Source of the DNA: Kitasatospora sp. MAP12-44
Lineage (GTDB): Bacteria; Actinomycetota; Actinomycetes; Streptomycetales; Streptomycetaceae
Reading direction: 5' to 3'
Assembly (NCBI RefSeq): GCF_029892095.1
Contig: NZ_JARZAE010000004.1
Location: forward strand, 6,696,001 to 6,760,000
Length of the DNA: 64,000 bases
A model generated the notes under the pieces. It had not been told where the DNA came from. It saw only the letters and a list, made by a program, of their open reading frames with translations, and made no database searches. This document shows, one piece after another, positions 8,474 to 15,275 of this stretch. Both the position numbers and the translations under genes were made by a program. Position 1 is the first letter of the stretch. Every line of letters starts with the position of its first letter.

Positions 8474-9163
8474 TCAGGCCAGCGTGTAGCCGAGCAGGCC
8501 GTCGATGATCTGGCCCTCGCAGTTGACGTCGTTGGAGTCGAAGTGGTCGGCGGCGCGGCAGCGCATCAGCGGCCGGGTGGCGACACCGGCCGGCGGGGCG
8601 GTGTAGACGTAGCCCAGCAGACCGAGGTACCGCTGGCCCTCGCAGTCGGCGGCCCGCGAGGAGAAGGTGTCGGTGCCGACCTCGCAGGCGTAGAGCGGGG
8701 CGGTGCCGGCGGCCTGGCCGGTGTACACGAAGCCGAGGCTGCCCTCCAGGTAGTAGCCGGCCGGGGCGGTGCCGGTGGTGGTCAGGTGCTCCGGGCCGTT
8801 GTACCGGTTGAGGTTGACGCTGCCCGCCACCGGCGCACTCGCGCACTGGACCTGGACGTCGGCCTCCCAGACCGTCGGCCACGGGAGCATCTGCGGCCGC
8901 ACCGCCAGCTCGTTGATCACGTCGACCGACGGGAGCCCGAGCGGCAGGCACTGGCTCTGCGCGAAGCCCGCCGCGGCGGCCGCGCTGTACGCGTGGCTGT
9001 ACGCGGCCTGCTCGGCGCCGCCGGGGCTGGTGGCCGTGGCGTAGCCGCCGTAGTCGGCCTGCTGCGGGGTGGCCGCCTGGGCGGCGGTGGGCAGCACCCC
9101 ACCGGCCAGCAGGAGTGCACCGGTGGCGAGCGCAGTGCCGAGGAGGCGGTTGAGCACAGTCAT
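8474..9163 (-). CDS. Secreted protein with DUF5648-like repeats
   Basis: A 229-residue exported protein. A Sec signal peptide of about 30 residues ends in AAQA. The mature part carries three related segments of about 40 residues, each ending in a Tyr/Gly-rich strand (GSLGFVYT, GLLGYVYT, GLLGYTLA); the last two contain an acidic stretch with CEGQ. This resembles the DUF5648-type repeat found in secreted hydrolases and adhesins, but no catalytic domain is attached. The paired Cys residues probably form disulfides. The function is unknown; binding of a surface or polymer is a guess from the repeat class. Confidence 0.7.
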   Translation of the reverse strand: MTVLNRLLGTALATGALLLAGGVLPTAAQAATPQQADYGGYATATSPGGAEQAAYSHAYSAAAAAGFAQSQCLPLGLPSVDVINELAVRPQMLPWPTVWEADVQVQCASAPVAGSVNLNRYNGPEHLTTTGTAPAGYYLEGSLGFVYTGQAAGTAPLYACEVGTDTFSSRAADCEGQRYLGLLGYVYTAPPAGVATRPLMRCRAADHFDSNDVNCEGQIIDGLLGYTLA

Positions 9164-9386
9164 GGTGGGACCCTTCGGTTGGGCTTCACGGGGTGGGAAG
9201 CGCTGGCTGGGGTGTCCGGAGCGCGGTGGTCGCTGGGTCCATTGAGGCAGCGGGAGCAGCTGGTGTCATCAGCTGATATGAATGAAGAAAGGGAATTGTC
9301 TGAAATCGTCTTCACTTTGGCTGATGAGCGAGTGGGCCCGGGGAGGGTGCGCGATCGGCCGTGGAGGGGGCACCTACGATGGAGCG

Positions 9387-9932
9387 GTGGCCCGATTCCA
9401 GCGTCCGATCCGCGCACTCACGTCGCTGCCCGCCCCGATCCGCTGGCTGGCCCTGCCGCTCGGGCTGCTGGCCTGCTCCGCGTTCCTGCTCGGTAGCTGG
9501 GGGGACTGGCAGCCGCCGCTGACCGCGCCGACGCCGGACGCCAAGGCCGTCGGCTACTGCCAGGCGCTGGCGAAGGCGCTGCCGCAGGCCATCGAGGGCC
9601 GCACCAGGACCTCCCCCTCCGCGGACGTCGCCGTCTGGAACAGCACGCCGCGCACGGTGCTGCGCTGCGGGGTGCCGCGCCCGAAGGCCCTGGACAAGCT
9701 CGCCAACCAGGAGTCGACCGGCCCGAACGTCAACGACGTGCAGTGGTACCTGGAGCAGGACGGCCACGGCGGCTACCGCTTCACCTGCACGCTGCGGCTG
9801 GCCTACGTCGAGGTGAGCGTGCCGGCCAAGGCCTACCCCAACTACCTCGACCCGCTGAGCTCCATCTCGGACGCGGTCAAGGCCACCGTCCCCGACCTCA
9901 GCGGGCAGCTCGGCGCTGCGAGCACCTCGTAG
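9387..9932 (+). CDS. DUF3515 membrane-anchored protein
   Basis: The protein has 181 residues. A basic N-terminus and one membrane helix (about residues 15-35) precede an extracytoplasmic domain with the DUF3515 hallmarks: YCQALAKALPQ, then LRCGVPRP, then DVQWYLE and a Tyr-rich end. DUF3515 proteins are conserved single-pass actinobacterial proteins of unknown role. I prefer the GTG at 9387 because it keeps the helix near the N-terminus, as in the family; the frame stays open to 9282. It converges on the pentapeptide-repeat gene. Confidence 0.75.
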   Translation: MARFQRPIRALTSLPAPIRWLALPLGLLACSAFLLGSWGDWQPPLTAPTPDAKAVGYCQALAKALPQAIEGRTRTSPSADVAVWNSTPRTVLRCGVPRPKALDKLANQESTGPNVNDVQWYLEQDGHGGYRFTCTLRLAYVEVSVPAKAYPNYLDPLSSISDAVKATVPDLSGQLGAASTS

Positions 9933-9953
9933 CCGCAGGGCCTGCGCTGCGGC
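9932..9953 (+). terminator. Short hairpin after the DUF3515 gene
   Basis: GCCGCAG and CTGCGGC form a 7-bp stem around an 8-base loop, starting at the stop codon and lying between two converging genes. There is no T-tract, so termination is plausible but weakly supported. Confidence 0.4.
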
Positions 9954-9965
9954 GCGTCGGCAGGG

Positions 9966-10826
9966 CTACGCGGCCCAGTGCGCCGGGCGGGTCAGCGTCG
10001 GCGGGAGCTTGGTGGCCGCGTCGCCGCGGGCCGCCTCCAGCTGGGACTGGATCAGGAAGACGGTCCCGGTCAGGTCGGCCCCGCTGAGATCGGCGCCGCG
10101 CAGGTCCGCGCCGATCAGGTCGGCCGTCCGCAGGTCGGCGCCGCGCAGGTCGGCCTCGATCAGATACGCCCCGCGCAGACTGGCGCCGCGCAGGTCGGCG
10201 CCCTTGAGCTTGGCGCCCACCAGGTCGGCACCGCGGTGGTCCTTCTTCTTCTTCTTGACGCCTGCCCTGGCCAGCTCGCTGGCCCGCAGCAGCAGCCCGT
10301 TGACCTCGCGCCGGTGCTCGGCCACGTCGAGCTCCACCAGCGCCTCGGGGCTGCCCTGGGCCAGCTGCTCGGTCTGCTCCAGCGCGCGGCTGAGTTCGCC
10401 GTGCAGCGGACGGGCGGCGGGCAGCGCCCGGGCCTCGGTCAGGTAGTAGCGCAGCTCGTGCAGGTCGCGCATGATCGGGAAGACCGCGAACATCTGCCGT
10501 GCGGTGCCGGGGGCCTGGCGCCAGTCCTGGCCGCCGAAGGTGACCTGGGAGACCTGCTGCCCGGCGCCGAAGCAGTCGTAGACGGTGCAGCCGCGGAAGC
10601 CCTTGGGGCGCAGCTGGGTGTGGATGCCGCAGCGGAAGTCCTGCTGCAGGTTGCGGCAGGCCTGCCCGGCGCTCTTGTTGATCGCGAAGTCCACCGAGGC
10701 GGAGAAGGCGGGCACCACGCAGCACAGTGCGAAGCAGCTCTCGCAGTCGGCCCGCAGCTCGGCGCCGGGCGGGGCTGGGTGGTCGTGGTTCTCTGGCACC
10801 GGGCGCGGTCTCCTGTACGCAAACAT
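9966..10826 (-). CDS. Pentapeptide-repeat protein with N-terminal Cys cluster
   Basis: The protein has 286 residues. The N-terminal third has the spacing CxxCxxxCC (C28, C31, C35, C36) followed by four further Cys up to about residue 84. That pattern resembles the YkgJ-type zinc- or iron-chelating domain. A helical middle follows, then a Lys-rich KKKKKDHRG stretch and about 12 pentapeptide repeats of the A(D/N)LRG type, which form a right-handed quadrilateral beta-helix. There is no signal peptide, so it is cytoplasmic. Pentapeptide helices often mimic DNA or serve as scaffolds; here the partner is unknown. Confidence 0.75.
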   Translation of the reverse strand: MFAYRRPRPVPENHDHPAPPGAELRADCESCFALCCVVPAFSASVDFAINKSAGQACRNLQQDFRCGIHTQLRPKGFRGCTVYDCFGAGQQVSQVTFGGQDWRQAPGTARQMFAVFPIMRDLHELRYYLTEARALPAARPLHGELSRALEQTEQLAQGSPEALVELDVAEHRREVNGLLLRASELARAGVKKKKKDHRGADLVGAKLKGADLRGASLRGAYLIEADLRGADLRTADLIGADLRGADLSGADLTGTVFLIQSQLEAARGDAATKLPPTLTRPAHWAA

Positions 10827-10907
10827 CTGAGTTCAGCGGGCAGCCTAGCGTCAAACTTCGGGGATCCCCGGTGGAGCCCAGGGCACGGATGGCAGGATGG
10901 CCCCGCC

Positions 10908-11678
10908 ATGCCAGCCACCGCCCGCGCCTCCGCCGCTTCCGCCCCCGCCACGGCCGCACCGCTGCCGCCGGTCCGGGCCGGGTTCGGCCTGCGTGCCGTG
11001 CGGGCGGTGCCGTTCGCCACGGTGTGCGTCGCGCTGGCCGCGGCCGGGCACGTGCTGGCCACCGGCGCGGGGACGGCCATACCGCTGCCCGCTCTGCTGT
11101 TCGGCTGGCTGGCCGTGGGCGCGGCGGCGGTCGGCACGGCGGGCAGCGAGCGCTCGCTGCCCGCGCTCTGCGGCGGGCTCGGCGTCGCGCAGCTGGCCCT
11201 GCACATGCTCTTTACCCACCTCTCCCCGCACGCGGCGTCCGGGGCCTCCGGGATAGCCGAGATGACCGGGATGTCGGACATGGCCGGGATGCCCGGCATG
11301 GCCGCCGTCCAGCAGCCCGCGGCGGCGAGTGTCGGGACGGCCGCCGTCGCCCCGCATGCGGGGCTGCTGGGGATGAGCCCGCAGATGTTCGCCGCCCACC
11401 TGCTGGCCGCACTGGCGGCGGGTTGGTGGCTGCGCCGGGGCGAGGCCGCGATCTGGCGGCTGGTCCGGCTCGGCGCCAAGGCGGCCGAGGCGGCCGGGCG
11501 AGCCTGCGCGGCCGCCCTGCGCGGCGCCCGGCTGCTCGCCGCCGCGCGTCCGGGCGGCTGGGCCGCGCCGCCGGCCCGCCCGATCCCGCCCGGCACGGAC
11601 GACGGGTGGCTCAGGCTGCCCGCCCCGCTGCGGCACTCGGTGATCCGGCGCGGCCCACCGACCGGGGCGACGTTCTAA
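10908..11678 (+). CDS. Multi-pass membrane protein with Met/His-rich loop, probable copper-related
   Basis: The protein has 256 residues. It has four or five hydrophobic segments, and a loop at about residues 100-150 is packed with Met and His (for example HMLFTHLSPH, then MTGMSDMAGMPGM). Such loops bind copper(I) or other soft metals. The gene is followed after 75 bases by ycnI, a copper protein gene, and this membrane protein/YcnI order is common in actinomycetes. The ATG at 10908 is the first sensible start; the frame is open much further upstream, where it overlaps the opposite-strand gene. A role in periplasmic-face copper handling is inferred from the loop and the neighbour. Confidence 0.7.
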   Translation: MPATARASAASAPATAAPLPPVRAGFGLRAVRAVPFATVCVALAAAGHVLATGAGTAIPLPALLFGWLAVGAAAVGTAGSERSLPALCGGLGVAQLALHMLFTHLSPHAASGASGIAEMTGMSDMAGMPGMAAVQQPAAASVGTAAVAPHAGLLGMSPQMFAAHLLAALAAGWWLRRGEAAIWRLVRLGAKAAEAAGRACAAALRGARLLAAARPGGWAAPPARPIPPGTDDGWLRLPAPLRHSVIRRGPPTGATF

Positions 11679-11753
11679 GTCCCCCCTGTCATCGGGCAAC
11701 CGCCCCTCGGCTGTCGCCGACGGCTGCCCAGCTCCGGATGGAGAACACCGCTC

Positions 11754-12515
11754 ATGTCCAAGAACACCCGTCTGCCCCGCCGCGCCGCCGCGCTCTCCGC
11801 GCTGGCCTGCGCCACCGTGCTGCTCGTCGCCGGCCCGGCCTCGGCGCACGTCACCGTCCAGCCGTCCGCAGCCCCGCAGGGCGCCTCGGACCAGTCCTTC
11901 GCCTTTCGGGTGCCGAACGAGGACGACACTGCCAGCACGACCAAGGTCGAGCTCTACTTCCCGACCGACCACCCGATCGCCTCGGCGCTGATCGCGCCGG
12001 TCCCGGGCTGGACCGACCAGATCGTGACCACCAAGCTGGCCACCCCGATCAAGACCGACGACGGTTCCATCACCGACGTCGTCTCCCAGGTGACCTGGAC
12101 CGGCGGGAGCATCGCGCCCGGCCACTACCAGGACTTCACCGTGGACTTCGGCCAGCTCCCGACCGGCACCGACCAGCTGGTCTTCAAGGCGCTGCAGACG
12201 TACTCCAACGGCACCGTGGTCCGCTGGATCGACACCACCCAGCCCGGGCAGCCGGAGCCCGACCACCCGGCGCCGACCCTGCACCTGACCGCCGCCGTGC
12301 CGGACGGGGGCGCCGCACCGGCCGCCGCCGCCCCGAGCGCCGCCGCGACCACCAAGAGCGCCGCCGACGACTCGACGGCCCGCTCGCTGGGCGTCGCCGG
12401 GATCGTCATCGGCGTCCTGGGCGTGCTGACCGGAGCCGTGCTGGGCCTGCGCCGCAGGCCGGCCGGCACCGGCGGCGGCTCGGCCGGCAGCACCGGGGGT
12501 AGCACCGGGGAGTGA
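11754..12515 (+). CDS. ycnI: YcnI-family (DUF1775) copper-binding protein
   Basis: The protein has 253 residues. A signal peptide ends AGPASA, so the mature protein begins with H32 (HVTVQPSAAPQG), which in YcnI family proteins is the N-terminal His of a single-histidine copper site. The DUF1775 beta-sandwich (about 32-190) includes VPGWTDQIV and the Trp of QVTWTGG. A low-complexity Ala linker, one membrane helix (about 215-238) and a short basic tail anchor it to the outer face of the membrane. It probably binds or ferries copper together with the Met/His-rich membrane protein encoded just upstream. A strong hairpin follows the stop. Confidence 0.88.
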   Translation: MSKNTRLPRRAAALSALACATVLLVAGPASAHVTVQPSAAPQGASDQSFAFRVPNEDDTASTTKVELYFPTDHPIASALIAPVPGWTDQIVTTKLATPIKTDDGSITDVVSQVTWTGGSIAPGHYQDFTVDFGQLPTGTDQLVFKALQTYSNGTVVRWIDTTQPGQPEPDHPAPTLHLTAAVPDGGAAPAAAAPSAAATTKSAADDSTARSLGVAGIVIGVLGVLTGAVLGLRRRPAGTGGGSAGSTGGSTGE

Positions 12516-12520
12516 CGCGG

Positions 12521-12553
12521 GGTCGGGCCCGGGGCACCTCCCCGGGCCCGACC
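12521..12553 (+). terminator. Strong hairpin after ycnI
   Basis: A perfect 14-bp stem (12521-12534 with 12540-12553, arms GGTCGGGCCCGGGG) encloses a 5-base loop, 6 bases after the stop codon. There is no U-tract, as is usual for high-GC actinomycete terminators. Confidence 0.75.
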
Positions 12554-12711
12554 ACCGATGCTCCGTCTGCGCAGCGTTTGGGCCTAATCGTTCCCCCGCG
12601 GGGATGAACCCCACCGACAAACGGGTGACCAGGGCCATTCGCAGGTGTCTTCGCACCGAATGCTGCTCAGACATGCCCGTGCAGGACGGGCATCCGAAGA
12701 GATGGGGAGAG

Positions 12712-13599
12712 ATGGGCCGAGAGCGCATCGACACCCGATTGCTCGAAGAACTCATCGAGCAGTCAGAGGATCTGAACAGCGACGCCGTGAAGCTCACGCG
12801 CAGCGCACTGACCGATTTCGGGCAGAGCACCGAGTCCGAGCGGCGCCGCTGGTGGCAGCGCGGCGGCGCGCTGGTGGGCATGGCCGGGATGGCGGCGCTG
12901 CTGGGCACCTCGCGTGCCTTCGCCCAGTCGCCGTCCGCCTCCGCCTCCGCCTCCGAGTCGCCCTCCGCGTCCGAGTCGGCATCCGAGTCGGCATCGGCCT
13001 CCGCGTCCGGGTCCGCGTCGGGGCTGTCCGTCGCGAACGACATCATGGCGCTGCAGACCGCCGCGTCGATCGAGACCCTGGCGGTGAGCGTCTACCAGAC
13101 CGCCGCCGGGCTGCCGTTCATCCAGAACGGCAACAAGACGGTCATGGCGTTCATCACCAAGACGACCGCGCAGCACCAGGCGCACCTGCAGGCCTTCAAC
13201 GCCGCGGCGACCAACGCCGGCGGCCAGGCGCAGAACAACCCGGACCCGAAGTACAAGGCGATCGTCGACCAGGCGCTGCCGACCATCAAGACCCCGGCGG
13301 ACGTGGTCAAGCTGGCCCTCACGCTGGAGGACGTGGCCGCGCAGACCTACACGGCCAACGTCAGCCAGGTCAGCAGCGCCGACCTGCGCAAGCTCTTCGC
13401 CTCGGTGGCGCCGGTGGAGGCGCAGCACAGGTCCGTCCTGCTGGCCGTCCAGGCCCTGCTGGCCGCCAACGCGGCCGACCTGATCACGATCCCGGTGGAC
13501 CCGGCCAAGCTGCCCGCAGCCGCCGGCAGCGTCGGCTTCCCCGACGCGTTCTACCCGACCAAGGACGCGTCGCCGATCAGCGAAGGGGCCGTGCAGTGA
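12712..13599 (+). CDS. Exported ferritin-like domain protein
   Basis: The protein has 295 residues. A cytoplasmic N-terminus with an Arg-rich patch (ERRRWWQRGG) leads into one hydrophobic segment ending in SRAFA, which may be a Tat or Sec signal or an anchor. A Ser/Ala/Glu low-complexity spacer of about 30 residues follows, then a ferritin-like four-helix domain. Candidate metal ligands are the Glu in SIETLAVSVY, the His residues in AQHQAHLQAF, the Glu in LTLEDVAAQTY and the Glu/His in PVEAQH. This is the ligand pattern of di-iron ferritin-like folds. The start at 12712 follows GGGGAGAG closely; an in-frame ATG at 12673 is the alternative. The next gene encodes a paralogue. Confidence 0.75.
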   Translation: MGRERIDTRLLEELIEQSEDLNSDAVKLTRSALTDFGQSTESERRRWWQRGGALVGMAGMAALLGTSRAFAQSPSASASASESPSASESASESASASASGSASGLSVANDIMALQTAASIETLAVSVYQTAAGLPFIQNGNKTVMAFITKTTAQHQAHLQAFNAAATNAGGQAQNNPDPKYKAIVDQALPTIKTPADVVKLALTLEDVAAQTYTANVSQVSSADLRKLFASVAPVEAQHRSVLLAVQALLAANAADLITIPVDPAKLPAAAGSVGFPDAFYPTKDASPISEGAVQ

Positions 13600-13665
13600 C
13601 CACTCGCCGGGGCAGCTGGCAGCTGCCGATCAGCGAAGGCGAACTCTCCTCGCTCACCCCGGGAG
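13596..13665 (+). other. Probable frameshifted N-terminal segment of the second ferritin-like gene
   Basis: A GTG at 13596 overlaps the previous stop as GTGA, the usual arrangement for coupled translation. It opens a frame (VTTRRGSWQLP, then ISEGELSSLTP) with G or C at 19 of 22 third positions. At about 13655-13665 (ACCCCGGGAG) this frame stops looking coding, and the ferritin-like frame takes over one base out of phase. In the ferritin-like frame, codons before 13660 have only 12 of 20 G or C third positions. Removing one base here would fuse the segment to the downstream protein. Confidence 0.55.
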
Positions 13666-14427
13666 ATGGAGCAGGCCCACCGCGAGACGCTGCCCGCCAT
13701 GCGGGCCGGCGCGGTGGACCTCGCGGAGGAGATCCGAACCAAGCAGCAGCAGCAGCGCGGCGGCGAGGCGCGGGACGCCGGACGCCGGCGCTTCCTGCTC
13801 GGCGCCGGCGGCGCGGGTGTGGCGCTGGTGCTGGCCGCCTGCTCCAGCAACAAGACCAGCTCCAGCGGCTCCCCCTCGCCGGGCACCTCCCTGATGGCGG
13901 CCTCCCCGTCCGGGTCCGGCCTGTACACCGGTGACCTGCAGATCGTCGCGCTGTCCACCGCGCTGGAGAACCAGGCGGTGGTCGCGTACAAGGCGGCGCT
14001 GGACGCGGCCACGGCGGGCAAGCTGGGCACGGTGCCCCCGGCGGTGGCGAACTTCATCACCACCGCGATGGCGCAGCACGCCGACCACGCCAAGGCCTGG
14101 AACGCGGTGCTGACCGGCGCCGGCAAGCCCGCGATCACCGATGTGCCGCTGTCCAACCAGGCGCAGACGCTGCAGGCGCTGGGCGCGGCCACCGACGTGC
14201 CCACGGTCGCCAGGCTGGCGCTGTCGCTGGAGGACCAGGCCGCGCAGACCTACCTCTTCGCGACCTTCAGCATCACCAACCCGGCCGGGATCGCCACTGC
14301 CGCCACCATCGCACCGGTGGAGGCGATGCACGCCGCGATCCTCAACTACGTGCTCGGCCAGTACCCGGTCCCGGACGACTTCCTGCCCACCGACGCGGCC
14401 GCCAGCACCAGCCTGCTGACCGTCTGA
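13666..14427 (+). CDS. Tat-exported ferritin-like lipoprotein (start uncertain)
   Basis: From ATG 13666 the protein has 253 residues. A twin-arginine motif, RRRFLLGAGG, is followed by a lipobox LVLAAC with C59 as the lipidated residue, so it is Tat-exported and membrane-anchored. The mature domain is ferritin-like and paralogous to the protein encoded just upstream (Glu in LENQAVVAY, His pair in AQHADHAKAW, LSLEDQAAQTY, PVEAMH). The ATG abuts GGGAG with no spacer, so it is a poor start. The true N-terminus may come from the GTG at 13596 through a frameshift. It forms an operon-like series with the upstream paralogue; a strong hairpin separates it from the cupredoxin gene. Confidence 0.7.
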   Translation: MEQAHRETLPAMRAGAVDLAEEIRTKQQQQRGGEARDAGRRRFLLGAGGAGVALVLAACSSNKTSSSGSPSPGTSLMAASPSGSGLYTGDLQIVALSTALENQAVVAYKAALDAATAGKLGTVPPAVANFITTAMAQHADHAKAWNAVLTGAGKPAITDVPLSNQAQTLQALGAATDVPTVARLALSLEDQAAQTYLFATFSITNPAGIATAATIAPVEAMHAAILNYVLGQYPVPDDFLPTDAAASTSLLTV

Positions 14428-14441
14428 CGCACCTCCGAGCC

Positions 14442-14491
14442 CCCTGGCGGGTCGGCACCGGGCACCCCCTCCCGGTCCCGACCCGCCAGGG
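14442..14491 (+). terminator. Long nested hairpin between ferritin-like and cupredoxin genes
   Basis: A perfect 14-bp outer stem (14442-14455 with 14478-14491, arm CCCTGGCGGGTCGG) encloses an inner 6-bp stem ACCGGG/CCCGGT. It lies between two same-strand genes, so it may end or attenuate transcription, or set different mRNA levels for the cupredoxin. Confidence 0.65.
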
Positions 14492-14523
14492 CATCTCCGG
14501 CATCTCCCTGAAAGGCCGTAGCC

Positions 14524-14997
14524 ATGTCCCTGACCCTCCTCCGCCCGCGACGGTCCGCCCTGGCGGCCGGCGCGGCCTTCGCGCTGCTGAGCCTCGCGGG
14601 CTGCTCCAGCAGCGGCGGCGGCTCCACGACGGCCGGCTCGTCCGGGGCCGCCACCTCGTCCGCGGCCGCCGCATCCTCCGCGGCGTCCTCCGCGGCGTCC
14701 TCCGCGGCCTCTTCAGCGCCCTCGGCCGCGGTCAGTGCCTCCGGTGCGGCGATCAGCATCAAGAACTTCACCTTCATCCCGGCCGACCTCACCGTCGCGC
14801 CCGGCACCACGATCACGGTGACCAACCAGGACACCACCGCGCACACGCTGACTTCCCTCAGCACCCCCAAGGCCTTCGACGCCGGCACCCTGGACCCCGG
14901 CAAGTCGGCCATCATCACCGCGCCCGCGACGGCCGGCGGCTACCCCTACTTCTGCATGATCCACCAGTTCATGAAGGGCACCCTGACGGTGCAGTGA
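14524..14997 (+). CDS. Cupredoxin (type-1 copper) lipoprotein
   Basis: The protein has 157 residues. The signal peptide ends in the lipobox LAGC (C27), followed by a Ser/Ala-rich spacer of about 45 residues and a plastocyanin/amicyanin-like domain. The four type-1 copper ligands are all visible: H107 (TTAHT), C144, H147 and M150 in FCMIHQFMKG. It is thus a small blue-copper electron carrier tethered to the outer face of the membrane. It follows two ferritin-like genes, and the YcnI gene lies further upstream, so an extracytoplasmic copper or redox role is likely. Its electron partner is not known. Confidence 0.88.
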   Translation: MSLTLLRPRRSALAAGAAFALLSLAGCSSSGGGSTTAGSSGAATSSAAAASSAASSAASSAASSAPSAAVSASGAAISIKNFTFIPADLTVAPGTTITVTNQDTTAHTLTSLSTPKAFDAGTLDPGKSAIITAPATAGGYPYFCMIHQFMKGTLTVQ

Positions 14998-15075
14998 GCC
15001 GCCCCGACCCCGGGCCGCCTGCCGCGTTACGGCGCCGAGACGGCGGCGATACGGCTGGGGCGCAAGATGGCGGAG

Positions 15076-15121
15076 ACAGCTCATGGGGCACGTGCCCCGG
15101 CGGCTGTCGCTCCCATGAGCT
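15076..15121. other. Nested inverted repeats between converging genes
   Basis: The 276-base gap between the cupredoxin stop and the SARP stop holds a compact set of symmetric elements: AGCTCATGGG (15078-15087) with CCCATGAGCT (15112-15121), the perfect palindrome GGGGCACGTGCCCC (15085-15098), and ACAGC/GCTGT (15076/15103). They can form alternative stems. A bidirectional terminator is the plain explanation. I see no gene in the rest of the gap. Confidence 0.5.
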
Positions 15122-15275
15122 CTTGACCGCGATCCGGGTGCCGTACAGGGGTCGGTACCCGGACGCGGTTCAGGCTCTCTCCCTTGGAATGCCGAGGTCG
15201 CAACATATGCGCGCACAGGTGCGACAGCTCTCCGCTGCTCGGGACACCAGCTGGACGACCGTGCCGGCCGGAGGT

